From Salipiger bermudensis (GTDB taxonomy: Bacteria; Pseudomonadota; Alphaproteobacteria; Rhodobacterales; Rhodobacteraceae): a stretch of DNA of 64,000 nt. Shown here one piece after another: positions 20,975 to 31,420 of the stretch. The stretch lies in the NCBI RefSeq assembly GCF_019801965.1, contig NZ_JAHVIA010000004.1:1-64000 (forward strand), in the 5' to 3' direction. The first letter of the stretch is position 1. Every line of letters begins with the position of its first letter. The notes under the pieces were generated by a model that saw only the letters and a list, made by a program, of their open reading frames with translations, did not search any database and was not told where the DNA came from. Both the position numbers and the translations under genes were made by a program.

Positions 20975-21529
20975 ATGAACGCACCCGTATCGTCCTTCAC
21001 CCCCGGCATGCTGGTTGAAAGCCCGGCCGCCCGGGTCTCGGCCGCCGTTGCCTGCACGCGCCTGTCGCTGCGCGCCCGCGGCGATCTCGCCCCCTTCGAG
21101 GCGGCGCTCGGCCTGTCGCTCGACGGGCAGATCGGCAGCCGTTCGTCCTCTGGTGTGCTCGAGGCCATGCGCCTCGGCCCCGACGAGTGGATCCTGCACG
21201 GCAGCAAGGACGCTGCCGCAAGCGCGGTGACGGAGCTCGCCGGGCTCTACGCCAATCACCCGCACAGCCTCGTCGACGTGTCGGGCCGCGAGGTCAGCTT
21301 CGTGATCGAGGGCCCGCGCGCCGCCGAGCTGCTGACCATCGGCTGCCCGCGCAACATCGAGACGATCCTGCCGGGCTCGGGCCGCCGCACCTCCTTCGAC
21401 GGTGTGACGGTGGTGCTCTGGCGTGATGCCGAGACCAGCTTCCGCATGGATGTCTGGAACAGCTTCGCGTCGCACCTGCTCGACCTGCTGGCAACCGGCT
21501 GCCGCGAACTGGCGGCGGAAATCCACTGA
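20975..21529 (+). CDS. soxG: Sarcosine oxidase subunit gamma
   Basis: The 184-residue subunit completes SoxBDAG. Its similarity to GCV_T-type folds is faint but recognisable (LVDVSGREVSFVIEGPRAAELL, around residue 90-112). The start follows GAGGAGAAGAGA. The gene order beta-delta-alpha-gamma is the standard one. Confidence 0.92.
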   Translation: MNAPVSSFTPGMLVESPAARVSAAVACTRLSLRARGDLAPFEAALGLSLDGQIGSRSSSGVLEAMRLGPDEWILHGSKDAAASAVTELAGLYANHPHSLVDVSGREVSFVIEGPRAAELLTIGCPRNIETILPGSGRRTSFDGVTVVLWRDAETSFRMDVWNSFASHLLDLLATGCRELAAEIH

Positions 21530-21636
21530 CCCGGTAGACCTGTGGCACGGGCGGGGTAGTCTTGACCTCGCCCGGCATCCCCGGCCCTAGGCCGCTTCCC
21601 GTTCCCGCCGGCGCAAGCCACTTTAGGAGAGCAGCG

Positions 21637-23046
21637 ATGTTCCTGTCGGTCTTCGACGTCTTCAAGATCGGGATCGGCCCCTCGTCCTCGCACACGATGG
21701 GCCCGATGGTCGCCGCCGCGCGGTTCCTCGACGACCTGCGGGGCGGGGCCGAGAAGATTCCCGGCGCCGGAACACTGCACCGGCTCGGTGCCAGCCTGCA
21801 CGGCTCGCTGGCCTGGACCGGCAAGGGCCACGCCACCGACCGCGCGGTGATACTCGGCTTCTGCGGCCTGTCGCCCGAGACCCTCGATCCCGACAAGGCG
21901 GAAGAGCTCGAAGAGACCGTGCGCCGCGAGGGCATGGTGCATCCCGAGGGGCTCGAGCCGCTGGTCTTCGACACCCAGAACGACCTGGTCTTCGATTTCG
22001 GCCCGCCGCTGCCCGGCCATGCCAACGGCATGGTGCTCAAGGCTTATGACGAGGCCGGCAACGCCTATCACCAGCAGACCTATTACTCGGTCGGCGGCGG
22101 CTTCGTCCTGACTGCCGCCGAGCTCGAGGCGCAGCGCGCCGGATCGCATGACCTGCACGAGGAGAAGGTCTCGCACGCCTTCCCCTATCCCTTCGGCACC
22201 GCCGCCGAGATGCTCGAGATGGGCGCGGCCTCCGGGCTCAGCATCGCGCAGATGAAGCGTGCCAACGAGCAGGTGCTGCACGGCGCCGGGCTCGACGCCC
22301 GCATCGACCGCATCCTCGACACGATGGACGATTGTGTCGCCCGCGGCCTCAGCCAGGAGGGCATTCTGCCCGGCGGGCTCAAGGTCCGCCGCCGCGCCAA
22401 GGCGATCCATGACCAGCTGCAGGCCGAACGCGGCATGAACCTCGCCCAGCCGCACCAGGCCAATGACTGGATGAGCGTCTACGCCATGGCGGTGAACGAG
22501 GAGAACGCCGCCGGCGGGCGGGTGGTGACCTCGCCGACCAACGGGGCTGCCGGCGTGGTGCCGGCGGTGCTGCGCTACTACCGCGACCATTGCGTCGGAG
22601 CGACCCGCGCCGGTTGCCGCGACCTGCTGCTGACCGCGGCGGCGATCGGCGGCCTGATCAAGCACAACGCCTCGATCTCGGGCGCCGAGGCCGGCTGCCA
22701 GGCCGAGGTCGGCAGCGCCGCCGCGATGGCCGCCGCTGGGCTCTGCGCCGTGCTGGGCGGCAGCAACGCGCAGATCGAGAACGCCGCCGAGATCGCGCTC
22801 GAGCATCACCTGGGCATGACCTGCGACCCGGCCGCCGGGCTGGTGCAGGTGCCCTGCATCGAGCGCAACGCGCTCGGCGCCATCAAGGCGGTCTCCGCCG
22901 CCTCGCTCGCCCTGCGCGGCGACGGTCAGCATTTCATGCCGCTCGACAACTGCATCCGCGTGATGCTGCAGACCGGGCAGGACATGAACGAGAAATACAA
23001 GGAAACCTCCACCGGCGGGATTGCCGTCAACCTGCCGGAATGCTGA
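21637..23046 (+). CDS. sdaA: L-serine ammonia-lyase, iron-sulfur type
   Basis: This serine dehydratase makes pyruvate and ammonia from serine. In this pathway serine arises from glycine plus 5,10-methylene-THF, so the gene drains the products of sarcosine oxidation into central metabolism. The 469-residue single-chain enzyme has the beta-domain start [19 protein letters not shown] and the cluster cysteines in [12 protein letters not shown] and [18 protein letters not shown]. The start at 21637 has AGGAGA upstream. It lies about 110 bp after soxG and probably belongs to the same transcript. Confidence 0.95.
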   Translation: MFLSVFDVFKIGIGPSSSHTMGPMVAAARFLDDLRGGAEKIPGAGTLHRLGASLHGSLAWTGKGHATDRAVILGFCGLSPETLDPDKAEELEETVRREGMVHPEGLEPLVFDTQNDLVFDFGPPLPGHANGMVLKAYDEAGNAYHQQTYYSVGGGFVLTAAELEAQRAGSHDLHEEKVSHAFPYPFGTAAEMLEMGAASGLSIAQMKRANEQVLHGAGLDARIDRILDTMDDCVARGLSQEGILPGGLKVRRRAKAIHDQLQAERGMNLAQPHQANDWMSVYAMAVNEENAAGGRVVTSPTNGAAGVVPAVLRYYRDHCVGATRAGCRDLLLTAAAIGGLIKHNASISGAEAGCQAEVGSAAAMAAAGLCAVLGGSNAQIENAAEIALEHHLGMTCDPAAGLVQVPCIERNALGAIKAVSAASLALRGDGQHFMPLDNCIRVMLQTGQDMNEKYKETSTGGIAVNLPEC

Positions 23047-23068
23047 GACAACGAAAGGTCCAACAGGT

Positions 23069-23953
23069 ATGTCCCAGATTATCCTGACCGTCGCCTGCCC
23101 GGTGCGCTCCGGCATCGTCGCCGCGATCTCCACCTTCCTCGCCGAGCAGGGCTGCAATATCCATGACAGCTCGCAATTCTCGGATATCGGCAATGACCGG
23201 TTCTTCATGCGCCTGAGCTTCGAGAGCGAGCAGGGGCGCAGCCGCGAGGCGCTGAGCGAGGCCTTCGCCGAGACCGCGCAGGCCTTCGGGGCGGAGTTCG
23301 CGTTCCACGATCCGAGCGAGAAGATGAAGGTCATCATCATGGTCTCGCGCTTCGGGCACTGCCTCAACGACCTGCTCTATCGCTGGCGCATCGGCGCGCT
23401 GCCGATCGACATCGTGGCGGTGATCTCGAACCACATGGACTACCAGAAGGTGGTGGTGAACCACGACATCCCGTTCCACTGCATCAAGGTGACCAAGGCC
23501 AACAAGCCCGAGGCCGAGGCCGAGCAGATGCGCATCGTGCGCGAGACCGGCGCCGAGCTGATCGTGCTGGCGCGCTACATGCAGATCCTCTCCGACGAGA
23601 TGTGCACCGAGATGTCGGGCCGGATCATCAACATCCACCACTCCTTCCTGCCGTCGTTCAAGGGCGCCAACCCCTACAAGCAGGCCTTCGAGCGCGGCGT
23701 GAAGCTGATCGGGGCGACTTCGCATTACGTCACCGCCGATCTCGACGAGGGCCCGATCATCGAGCAGGACACCGTGCGCGTGACCCACGCCCAGAGCCCG
23801 TCGGACTACGTCTCGCTCGGGCGCGACGTCGAAAGCCAGGTGCTGGCCCGCGCCATCCACGCCCACATGCACCGCCGGGTGTTCCTCAACGGCGACAAGA
23901 CCGTGGTCTTCCCGGCGTCGCCCGGGGAATACGCCTCCGAACGCATGGGCTGA
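23069..23953 (+). CDS. purU: Formyltetrahydrofolate deformylase
   Basis: PurU hydrolyses 10-formyl-THF to formate and THF. In betaine-catabolism clusters it recycles folate loaded by the demethylation steps. The 294-residue protein has an N-terminal ACT domain (residues 1-80, VACPVRSGIVAAISTFLAEQ) and a formyl-transferase domain with the catalytic Asn-His-Asp set in IINIHHSFLPSFKGANPY and YVTADLDEGPIIEQD. The start is set by AAAGGTC upstream and family length. It follows sdaA by 22 bp. Confidence 0.95.
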   Translation: MSQIILTVACPVRSGIVAAISTFLAEQGCNIHDSSQFSDIGNDRFFMRLSFESEQGRSREALSEAFAETAQAFGAEFAFHDPSEKMKVIIMVSRFGHCLNDLLYRWRIGALPIDIVAVISNHMDYQKVVVNHDIPFHCIKVTKANKPEAEAEQMRIVRETGAELIVLARYMQILSDEMCTEMSGRIINIHHSFLPSFKGANPYKQAFERGVKLIGATSHYVTADLDEGPIIEQDTVRVTHAQSPSDYVSLGRDVESQVLARAIHAHMHRRVFLNGDKTVVFPASPGEYASERMG

Positions 23954-23970
23954 GCCCGCCGTCGCAGGTT

Positions 23971-24090
23971 GGGGGCGCTGCCCCCGCCCGCGCAAGCGCG
24001 GACTCCCCCGAGGTATTTGGAAACCAGAGAAGGCAGGAGCGCAGCGCCCCTGCCTTCTCTTCGTCAAAGATACTCCCGCCGGAGGCGACC
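23971..24090. repeat. Roseobacter-type intergenic repeat, copy A, with hairpin
   Basis: The sequence GGGGGCGCTGCCCCC, then ACTCCCCCGAGGTATTTGG, then AACCAGAGAAG, followed by a related AAAGATACTCCCGCCGGAGG segment. An inverted version lies at 49231-49296. The half-repeats flank a strong hairpin. Such elements are common between genes in this bacterial group. Confidence 0.7.
24026..24060 (+). terminator. Hairpin after purU
   Basis: A 12-bp perfect stem (AGAGAAGGCAGG, 24026-24037, with 24049-24060) and an 11-base loop lie 72 bp after purU, inside repeat copy A. It lacks a T-tract, so termination is likely but may be inefficient. Confidence 0.5.
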
Positions 24091-24254
24091 CAAGGGTGCC
24101 GCGGGGCGCGGGGCCACTCATGTGCCCCCGGTGGGATGCGAGGACGCCCGCAAGCGCGGAGGAGCCGCCTGCGCGACGCCCGGTGCTGTGGAGCGATCTG
24201 AACGGGCACAGGCCGCAATTGCAATGGTTCGGGCGATGTCGCATCTTCTGCGGC

Positions 24255-25424
24255 ATGGAGGAGTTTCTCGCGTTCGGACATGACCCGTGGCTGGTGGTGG
24301 CCTCGCTGGTGGTGGCGCTGGTTGCCGGCGCGACCGGATTGTCGCTGACCCGCGACATGGCGCGCCGCAGCGTGCCGCAGCGCAAGCTGGCGGTGGCGCT
24401 GGCCTCGGTGGCTCTGGGGGGCGGCATCTGGTCGATGCATTTCGTCGCCATGCTGGGGCTGCAGCTGCCGATCCTGTTCTTCTACGACGCCGCGATCACC
24501 CTGGCCTCGGCGCTGGTGGCGATCCTGATGGTGGCTCTGGCGCTGGTGCTGCTGCATTTCACCACCCGCACGCGCGGCGTGATCGTTGCCGCCGGCGCCA
24601 TCGTCGGCGCGGGGATCCTCGCGATGCACTATATCGGCATGGCGGGCATGCAGCTCTGCCGGCCGGTCTATACCCCGGCCGGGCTGATCCTGTCGTCGGT
24701 TCTGGCGATCGGCCTCTGCGTGCTGGCTTTCGGCATCGCCTACGGCGTGCGCTCGAACCGCACCATCGCGCTCGGCACGCTGTGCTTCGGCGCCGCGGTC
24801 TTCGCGGTGCATTTCCTCGCCATGGCGGGCACCCGTTTCGTCGCTCGGCCCGAGGTGACCGAGTTCGGCCCGCTGATCAGCAACGAGGTCATGGCGCTCG
24901 GGGTGATCCTGTCGAGCTTCGTGCTCTTCGGCGCCTTCCTCTGGGTGGGGGCGACTTTCCTCGGGGGCGGCGCGCCGGTGGCCGGCGCAGAGGCGCCGCC
25001 CGCGTCCGCGCCGCGCCCGGACACCGCGTCTGAACCCGCCACGGCGCCGCGGCAGCAGGCCGAGGATGGCGGGCTCAACATCCCCTGCGAGCGCGAGGGC
25101 ACGCGGGTGCTGGTGCGGGCGCGCGATGTCGCCTTCCTGCGCGCCGACGGGCATTACACCCAGGTCTACACCGATACCGAGCGCTATTTCTGCGTCTGGC
25201 CGATCACCGAGGCCGGCAAGCGCCTGCTCCCGCGCGGCTTTCTCAAGGTGCATCGCAGCTACGTCGTCAATCCCGAGAAGGTGGCGCGCTTCGAGCGCAG
25301 CAAGGACAAGGGCGCCTGCGCCTTCGCCTCCGAGGCGATCCCGCCGGTGCCGGTCAGCCGCTCGCGTCTCAAGGATGTGCAGGCGGCGCTCTCGGCGCAG
25401 GTCGTCGCAACTCGTGCGGGCTGA
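24255..25424 (+). CDS. MHYT-LytTR membrane regulator, CoxC/CoxH-like
   Basis: The 389-residue protein combines an integral-membrane MHYT sensor (about residues 8-225, seven hydrophobic helices with SMHFVAMLG, AMHYIGMAGMQ and AVHFLAMAGT) with a C-terminal LytTR DNA-binding domain (about 275-375, VAFLRADGHYTQVYT, FLKVHRSYVVN). CoxC and CoxH of Oligotropha carboxidovorans have exactly this pairing, and MHYT is proposed to bind copper and sense CO or O2. It lies just before coxMSL, so it probably regulates that operon from the membrane. The start at 24255 is the first ATG giving a clean N-terminal membrane segment; a longer frame is open upstream. A Pro/Ala-rich linker (about 235-265) joins the domains. 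Confidence 0.82.
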   Translation: MEEFLAFGHDPWLVVASLVVALVAGATGLSLTRDMARRSVPQRKLAVALASVALGGGIWSMHFVAMLGLQLPILFFYDAAITLASALVAILMVALALVLLHFTTRTRGVIVAAGAIVGAGILAMHYIGMAGMQLCRPVYTPAGLILSSVLAIGLCVLAFGIAYGVRSNRTIALGTLCFGAAVFAVHFLAMAGTRFVARPEVTEFGPLISNEVMALGVILSSFVLFGAFLWVGATFLGGGAPVAGAEAPPASAPRPDTASEPATAPRQQAEDGGLNIPCEREGTRVLVRARDVAFLRADGHYTQVYTDTERYFCVWPITEAGKRLLPRGFLKVHRSYVVNPEKVARFERSKDKGACAFASEAIPPVPVSRSRLKDVQAALSAQVVATRAG

Positions 25425-25535
25425 GGCGCAGTTCGTGCAAAATTCGCGGAATTCAGGCCTTTCCTGGCGCCAGCGCCGCTGCCGCCATGCAGTCTCCCCG
25501 GCAGCAAGAGGTTTGGCTGTAGGGGAGGACAGTCG

Positions 25536-26390
25536 ATGATTCCAGCGCCATTCGAGTACTACCGTCCGAGGGAAATGGCCGCGGTTCTGGCCCTGCTCGC
25601 GGAGCATGGCGACGAGGCCCGCGTGATGGCGGGCGGGCACAGCCTGATCCCGATGATGAAGCTGCGCATGGCCGAGGTGCCGCATCTCATCGACCTGCAG
25701 GATGTCGAGGGGCTCTCGGGCATCACCGTCTCCGGCGGCGAAATCCGCCTCGGCGCCATGGTCACGCAGGCCGAGATCATCGACAGCAAGGAGCTGGCGC
25801 AGGCGGCGCCGATCCTGCGCGAGGCTGCGTTGCAGATCGCCGATCCACAGGTGCGCGCCATGGGCACGGTGGGCGGCAACGTTGCCAATGGCGATCCGGG
25901 CAACGACATGCCGGGGCTGATGCAATGCCTGGGCGCGCGCTTCACACTGGTGGGCCCCGAGGGCGAGCGCGAGGTCGCGGCGCGCGATTTCTACGAGGCC
26001 GCCTACATGACCGAGCGGGATGATGACGAGGTGCTGACCGCGGTCGCCTTCGCGGTGCCGGAGGGCGGCTACGCCTACGAGAAGCAGAAGCGCAAGATCG
26101 GCGATTACGCCACTGCCGCCGCCGCGGTGCAGATCCGCCGCGAGGGTGCGTCCTGCGCCGCGGCCTCGATCGCCATGACCAACCTCAGCGACACGCCGGT
26201 CTGGTCGGAGGCGGCGGCAGAGGCGCTGGTCGGCACCGAGCTCGGGCCGGAGGCCATCGAGGCGGCCGTCACCGCCATGCTGGCCGAGATCGATCCCAGC
26301 GAAGACAACCGCGGCCCGGTGGAGTTCAAGCGCCACGCCGCCGTCGTGATCCTGCGCCGCGCTATCGCGCGCGCCTGGTCGCGGGCCTGA
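25536..26390 (+). CDS. coxM: CO dehydrogenase medium (FAD) subunit
   Basis: CoxM transfers electrons from the 2Fe-2S subunit to quinone or another acceptor through FAD. The 284 residues contain both FAD-binding signatures, [13 protein letters not shown] (about 32-44) and [16 protein letters not shown] (about 110-125), and the C-terminal CODH flavoprotein domain. It starts the coxMSLDEF operon, 10 bp before coxS. The gene order M-S-L is the one typical of form I clusters. Confidence 0.93.
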   Translation: MIPAPFEYYRPREMAAVLALLAEHGDEARVMAGGHSLIPMMKLRMAEVPHLIDLQDVEGLSGITVSGGEIRLGAMVTQAEIIDSKELAQAAPILREAALQIADPQVRAMGTVGGNVANGDPGNDMPGLMQCLGARFTLVGPEGEREVAARDFYEAAYMTERDDDEVLTAVAFAVPEGGYAYEKQKRKIGDYATAAAAVQIRREGASCAAASIAMTNLSDTPVWSEAAAEALVGTELGPEAIEAAVTAMLAEIDPSEDNRGPVEFKRHAAVVILRRAIARAWSRA

Positions 26391-26400
26391 GGAGAGCACC

Positions 26401-26895
26401 ATGCCCGACAAGATGCATGTCAAACTGACCGTCAACGGCGAGGCGCAGGAGTTCCTCGCGGAACCGCGCGAGCTGCTGATCTACGCGCTGCGCGAGCGGC
26501 TGAACCTGACCGGCCCGCATGTGGGCTGCGACACCTCCCATTGCGGCGCCTGCACGGTGATCGTCGATGGCAAGACGGTGAAATCCTGCACCCTCTTCGT
26601 GGCGCAGGCCAACGGTGCCGAGATCACCACCATCGAGGGTTTGGGAAGCCCCGATGACCTCAGCCCACTGCAGCGCGCCTTCCGCGAGCATCACGGGCTG
26701 CAATGCGGCTTCTGCACCCCGGGGATGATCACCCGCGCCACCAAGCTGCTCGAGGAGAACCCGACCCCCACGGAGGAGGAGGTGCGCTTCGGCATGGCGG
26801 GCAATCTCTGCCGCTGCACCGGCTACCAGAACATCGTGAAATCCATCCTCGCCGCAGCGGCGGAGATCAACGCAGCGAAGGAGGCCGCGGAATGA
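26401..26895 (+). CDS. coxS: CO dehydrogenase small (2 x 2Fe-2S) subunit
   Basis: The 164-residue subunit carries two iron-sulfur clusters. The plant-type cluster uses [12 protein letters not shown] plus a later Cys (SCTLF), and the helical-bundle cluster uses QCGFCTPGM and LCRCTGY. GGAGAGCACC provides the ribosome site. The stop overlaps the coxL start (ATGA). Confidence 0.95.
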   Translation: MPDKMHVKLTVNGEAQEFLAEPRELLIYALRERLNLTGPHVGCDTSHCGACTVIVDGKTVKSCTLFVAQANGAEITTIEGLGSPDDLSPLQRAFREHHGLQCGFCTPGMITRATKLLEENPTPTEEEVRFGMAGNLCRCTGYQNIVKSILAAAAEINAAKEAAE

Positions 26896-29309
26896 AGGAC
26901 GACGTCGAAAGCCGCGAGGACCGCACCGCCGGGCTCAAGGGGCTGGGCTGCGCGCGCCGGCGGGTCGAGGATCTGCGCTTCACGCAGGGCAAGGGCAACT
27001 ATGTCGACGACATCAAGCTGCCGGGCATGCTGCACGGGGATTTCGTGCGCTCGCCCTACGCCCATGCGCGCATCAAGTCGATCGACGCCTCGGCGGCGCT
27101 GGCGCTCGATGGCGTCGTGGCGGTGCTGACCGCCGAGGATCTGGCGCCGCTCGGGCTGCACTGGATGCCGACGCTGGCGGGTGACAAGCAGATGGTGCTG
27201 GCCGATGGCAAGGTGCTGTTCCAGGGCCAGGAAGTGGCCTTCGTGGTGGCGCGCGACCGCTACGTCGCCGCCGACGCGGTGGAGCTGGTCGAGGTCGAGT
27301 ACGAGGATCTTCCGGTCATCACCGATCCCTTCGAGTCGCTGAAATCGGATGTCGTGCTGCGCGAGGATCTCGAGCCCGGTGCCGACGGCGCGCACGGGCC
27401 GCGCAAGCATCACAACCACATCTTCACCTGGGAGGTGGGCGACAAGGAGACCACCGAGCAGGTGCTCGAGGAGGCCGAGGTGGTGGCCGAGGAGATGGTC
27501 TATTACCACCGCACCCACCCCTGTCCGCTCGAAACCTGCGGCGCCGTCGCCTCGATGGACAAGGTCAACGGCAAGCTCACCATCTACGGCACCTTCCAGG
27601 CGCCGCACGCGGTGCGCACCGTGGTGAGCCTGCTCTCGGGCATCGAGGAACACAACATCCGGGTGATCTCGCCCGATATCGGCGGCGGCTTCGGCAACAA
27701 GGTGGGGGTCTATCCGGGCTATGTCTGCTCGGTGGTGGCCTCGATCGTCACCGGCAAGCCGGTGAAATGGGTCGAGGACCGGATGGAGAACCTGATGTCG
27801 ACGGCCTTCGCCCGCGACTACTGGATGCAGGGCAAGATCGCCGCCACCAGGGAGGGCAAGATCACCGGGCTGTGGTGCCACACCACCGCCGATCACGGCG
27901 GCTTCGACGCCTGCGCCGACCCGACCAAGTTCCCGGCCGGCTTCATGAACATCTGCACCGGCTCCTACGACATCCCCGTCGCCTATCTCGCCGTCGACGG
28001 TGTCTATACCAACAAGGCGCCGGGCGGGGTCTCCTACCGCTGCTCGTTCCGGGTCACCGAGGCGATCTACTTCATCGAGCGGATGATCGAGGTGCTGGCG
28101 ATCAAGCTCAACGTGGATGCCGCCGAGCTGCGCCGGATCAACTTCATCCGCAAGGACCAGTTCCCCTACCAGTCGGCGCTGGGCTGGGAATACGACTCCG
28201 GCGATTACCACACCGCCTGGGACAAGGCGCTGGCGGCGGTCGACTACAAAGGCCTGCGCGAAGAGCAGGCGCAGCGGGTCGAGGACTTCAAGGCCGGCAA
28301 GACGCGCAAGCTGATGGGGGTCGGGCTGACCTTCTTCACCGAGATCGTCGGCGCAGGGCCAGTGAAGAACTGCGACATTCTCGGGCTTGGCATGTTCGAC
28401 AGCTGCGAGATCCGCATCCACCCGACCGGCTCGGCCATCGCCCGGCTCGGCACGATCAGCCAGGGGCAGGGCCACGCCACCACCTTCGCGCAGATCCTCG
28501 CCTCCGAGATCGGCCTGCCGGCCGACAGCATCACCATCGAGGAGGGCGACACAGACACCGCGCCCTACGGGCTCGGCACCTATGGCTCGCGCTCGACCCC
28601 GGTCGCGGGCGCTGCCACGGCGATGGCGGGCCGCAAGATCCGCGCCAAGGCGCAGATGATCGCCGCCTACCTGCTCGAGGTGCATGACGACGATGTCGAG
28701 TTCGATATCGACCGCTTCGTGGTCAAGGGCGCGCCCGAGCGCTTCAAGACGATGAAGGAGATCGCCTTCGCCGCCTACAACCAGGCCATCCCGGGCATCG
28801 AGCCGGGGCTCGAGGCGGTGAGCTACTACGACCCGCCCAACATGACCTACCCGTTCGGGGCCTATGTCTGCGTGATGGATATCGACGTCGACACCGGCGT
28901 GCCGGAGATCCGCCGCTTCTACGCGCTCGACGATTGCGGCACACGGATCAACCCGATGATCATCGAGGGGCAGGTGCATGGCGGTCTCACAGAGGCGCTC
29001 GCCGTCGCGCTGGGGCAGGAGATCGCCTATGACGATCTCGGCAACGTCAAGACCGGCACGCTGATGGACTTCTTCCTGCCCACCGCCTGGGAGACGCCCA
29101 ATTACGAGACCGATCACACCGTGACCCCGAGCCCGCATCACCCGATCGGTGCCAAGGGGGTGGGCGAGAGCCCGCATGTGGGCGGCGTGCCGTGCTTCTC
29201 GAACGCGGTCAACGATGCGTTCCGCGCCTTCGGGCTGACGCACACCCAGATGCCGCACGATCACTGGCGCATCTGGAAGACCGCCAACCGGCTCGGCCTG
29301 CATGGCTGA
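26892..29309 (+). CDS. coxL: Form I CO dehydrogenase large (molybdopterin) subunit
   Basis: This is the Mo-Cu catalytic subunit that oxidises CO with water to CO2. The 805-residue length is close to the 809 of O. carboxidovorans. The form I active-site loop reads SYRCSFR (residues 381-387), with Cys384 at the position of the Cu-binding Cys388. The usual form I motif is AYxCSFR, so the first residue is a conservative Ala-to-Ser change; form II enzymes would read AYRGAGR. The distal motif GAKGVGES supplies the active-site Glu. The start overlaps coxS. These features support true CO oxidation rather than a purine- or nicotinate-type hydroxylase. Confidence 0.95.
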   Translation: MKDDVESREDRTAGLKGLGCARRRVEDLRFTQGKGNYVDDIKLPGMLHGDFVRSPYAHARIKSIDASAALALDGVVAVLTAEDLAPLGLHWMPTLAGDKQMVLADGKVLFQGQEVAFVVARDRYVAADAVELVEVEYEDLPVITDPFESLKSDVVLREDLEPGADGAHGPRKHHNHIFTWEVGDKETTEQVLEEAEVVAEEMVYYHRTHPCPLETCGAVASMDKVNGKLTIYGTFQAPHAVRTVVSLLSGIEEHNIRVISPDIGGGFGNKVGVYPGYVCSVVASIVTGKPVKWVEDRMENLMSTAFARDYWMQGKIAATREGKITGLWCHTTADHGGFDACADPTKFPAGFMNICTGSYDIPVAYLAVDGVYTNKAPGGVSYRCSFRVTEAIYFIERMIEVLAIKLNVDAAELRRINFIRKDQFPYQSALGWEYDSGDYHTAWDKALAAVDYKGLREEQAQRVEDFKAGKTRKLMGVGLTFFTEIVGAGPVKNCDILGLGMFDSCEIRIHPTGSAIARLGTISQGQGHATTFAQILASEIGLPADSITIEEGDTDTAPYGLGTYGSRSTPVAGAATAMAGRKIRAKAQMIAAYLLEVHDDDVEFDIDRFVVKGAPERFKTMKEIAFAAYNQAIPGIEPGLEAVSYYDPPNMTYPFGAYVCVMDIDVDTGVPEIRRFYALDDCGTRINPMIIEGQVHGGLTEALAVALGQEIAYDDLGNVKTGTLMDFFLPTAWETPNYETDHTVTPSPHHPIGAKGVGESPHVGGVPCFSNAVNDAFRAFGLTHTQMPHDHWRIWKTANRLGLHG

Positions 29310-29360
29310 GGCCCTTGAGGGAGCGGGGCGGGCGACGCGCTCCCGCTGGCGGAGCATGGG

Positions 29361-30236
29361 ATGAGCTGGACCGATCTACAGGCCGCGCTGGCGGCACAGG
29401 ACTACATCGCATCCGACGATCTCGCGGTGGCGCTGCACCTGGCGCTGTCGATGCAGCGGCCCCTGCTGCTCGAGGGCGCGGCGGGCGTCGGCAAGACCGA
29501 GGTGGCGCGGGTGCTGGCGGCGGCGCGCGACACGCGGCTGATCCGTCTGCAATGCTACGAGGGGCTCGACGCGGCGCAGGCGATCTACGAGTGGAACTAC
29601 CAGCGCCAGCTGCTGACGATCCGCGCCGCCGCCGAGGATGGCGAGACCGGCGCAGCCGTCGAGCAGCGCATCTTCTCACGCGAGTTCCTGCTTGAGCGGC
29701 CCTTGCTGGCGGCGATCACGCAGGCCGAGCCGCCGGTGCTCCTGATCGACGAGATCGACCGCGCCGACGAGGAGTTCGAGGCCTATCTGCTCGAGATCCT
29801 CGCCGATTACCAGATCACCGTGCCCGAGCTCGGCACCATTTCCGCCACCAGCAAACCGGTAGTGATCCTGACCAGCAACGGCACCCGCGATCTTTCCGAC
29901 GCGCTGCGCCGTCGCTGCCTGTTTGCCTATGTCGATTATCCCGATCCCGAGACCGAGCTGGCGATCCTGCGCCGCCGCTGCGGCGAGGTGGAGGAGCGGC
30001 TCGGCCGCCAGATCGTGGGCTTTGTGCAGGCGCTGCGCCGCGAGGAGCTCGAGAAGGTGCCCGGAATCGCCGAGACGCTGGATTTCGCTGCCGCGCTGAT
30101 GGGGCTCGGCATCGCCGATCTCAGCCGCGATCCGGCGGCGCTGCACGCCACGCTGACCACCCTGCTCAAGACCCGCGCCGACCGGGCGCAGGTGACGCCC
30201 GAGGTGGCGGCGCGGCTGGCGGGGCGGGCGGCATGA
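29361..30236 (+). CDS. coxD: MoxR-type AAA+ ATPase CoxD
   Basis: CoxD is a chaperone-like ATPase needed to build the Mo-Cu centre of CO dehydrogenase (sulfuration and copper insertion). The 291 residues have Walker A GAAGVGKT (39-46) and Walker B VLLIDEIDRADEEF (about 128-141), with sensor 1 ILTSNGTRDLSDALRRR. It follows coxL by about 50 bp and overlaps coxE by 4 bp. Family: MoxR. Confidence 0.92.
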   Translation: MSWTDLQAALAAQDYIASDDLAVALHLALSMQRPLLLEGAAGVGKTEVARVLAAARDTRLIRLQCYEGLDAAQAIYEWNYQRQLLTIRAAAEDGETGAAVEQRIFSREFLLERPLLAAITQAEPPVLLIDEIDRADEEFEAYLLEILADYQITVPELGTISATSKPVVILTSNGTRDLSDALRRRCLFAYVDYPDPETELAILRRRCGEVEERLGRQIVGFVQALRREELEKVPGIAETLDFAAALMGLGIADLSRDPAALHATLTTLLKTRADRAQVTPEVAARLAGRAA

Positions 30237-31420
30237 GCCGGGTCACCCGTTTTGCCGGACGCGATCCGGGGCCTGCGGCGCGGATGGCAGGGTTTCTCGC
30301 GCATCTGCGGGCCAACGGGCTGCGGCTCGGGGCGGGCGAGACCTCGGAGGCGCTGGCGGCGCTCAGCTTGGTAGAGGCCGCGCGTCCCGAGGAGGCGCGC
30401 CGCGCCTTGCGGGCGGTCTGCACCGGCAGCCGCGACGAGGCCGCGCGCTTCGATGAACTCTTCGAGGCCTACTGGATGGATGCGGGCCGGGTCCGCTCCA
30501 AGGTGATGCCCAGGCGCCAGAGCGCGTCAAAGGGCAATGATGCCGTGCATTCCTCGCGCGAGGGGACAGGCGAGGATGCCGGCGGGGCGGGGCAATCGGT
30601 GGCCCCCGATCAGGGGACGGGAGCTGCTGAGAGCGGCGGGGAGGGCAAGCTTGTCGCAACCGAGCTGCGCAATCTCCGCCGCACCGACCTCCGCGATCTC
30701 GTGCGCCCGGAAGACATCGCCGAGGCCGAGGCGGTGGCCCGCCGGCTCGGCGCGGCGCTGCGCGACCGGCGCTCACGGCGGCGCGTCGCTGCCCGGTGCG
30801 GCGACCGGCTGCATTTCCGCAAGACCATCCGCGCCAGCCTCGCCACCGGCGGCGAGCCGCTGCGGCTGCTGCACCGCCGCCGCCCCGACCGGACGCGCCG
30901 CATCGTGGCGCTTTGCGACGTGTCGGGCTCGATGTCGGTCTATGCGCAGGTCTTCCTGGCCTTCCTCGCCGGGCTGATGCGCGGCGACCCGATGGCGGAT
31001 GCCTATCTCTTCCACACCCGCCTCGTGCGCATCACCGAGGCGCTGCGCGACAGTGATGCGCTGCGCGCCATCGGGCGCATGTCGCTGATGGCCGACGGCT
31101 TCGGCGGCGGCTCGAAGATCGGCGAGAGCCTGGGGCGGTTTTCCGAGACCTATGCCCGCCGCTTCGTCGATCGCCGCACGGTGGTGATGATCCTCTCGGA
31201 TGGCTACGACACCGGCGCGCCCGGCCAGATCGACGCGGCCCTCACGCGGCTGCGCAAGCGCGGCTGCCGCATCCTCTGGCTCAACCCGCTGAAAGGCTGG
31301 CGCGATTACGCGCCGGTTGCGGCGGGCATGGCGGCAGCGCTGCCGCATCTCGATCTCTTCGCCCCGGCCAACACGCTCGACGATCTCGCCGCGCTGGAGG
31401 GGGAGCTGGCAAAGCTATGA
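30233..31420 (+). CDS. coxE: VWA-domain protein CoxE
   Basis: CoxE works with CoxD in maturation of the CO dehydrogenase active site. The 395-residue protein has a C-terminal von Willebrand A domain with the metal-binding MIDAS motif DVSGSMS (Asp229, Ser231, Ser233), then SLMADGFGGGSKIGESL and MILSDGYDTG. The N-terminal half is helical, with a Gly/Ser/Glu-rich spacer (about 100-140). It overlaps coxD and coxF by 4 bp each. Confidence 0.9.
   Translation: MSRVTRFAGRDPGPAARMAGFLAHLRANGLRLGAGETSEALAALSLVEAARPEEARRALRAVCTGSRDEAARFDELFEAYWMDAGRVRSKVMPRRQSASKGNDAVHSSREGTGEDAGGAGQSVAPDQGTGAAESGGEGKLVATELRNLRRTDLRDLVRPEDIAEAEAVARRLGAALRDRRSRRRVAARCGDRLHFRKTIRASLATGGEPLRLLHRRRPDRTRRIVALCDVSGSMSVYAQVFLAFLAGLMRGDPMADAYLFHTRLVRITEALRDSDALRAIGRMSLMADGFGGGSKIGESLGRFSETYARRFVDRRTVVMILSDGYDTGAPGQIDAALTRLRKRGCRILWLNPLKGWRDYAPVAAGMAAALPHLDLFAPANTLDDLAALEGELAKL

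Noticed and set aside
18667-21207. 846-codon minus-strand frame opposite soxA
   Set aside because: soxA has recognisable Rossmann and GCV_T domains, and the antisense product has none.
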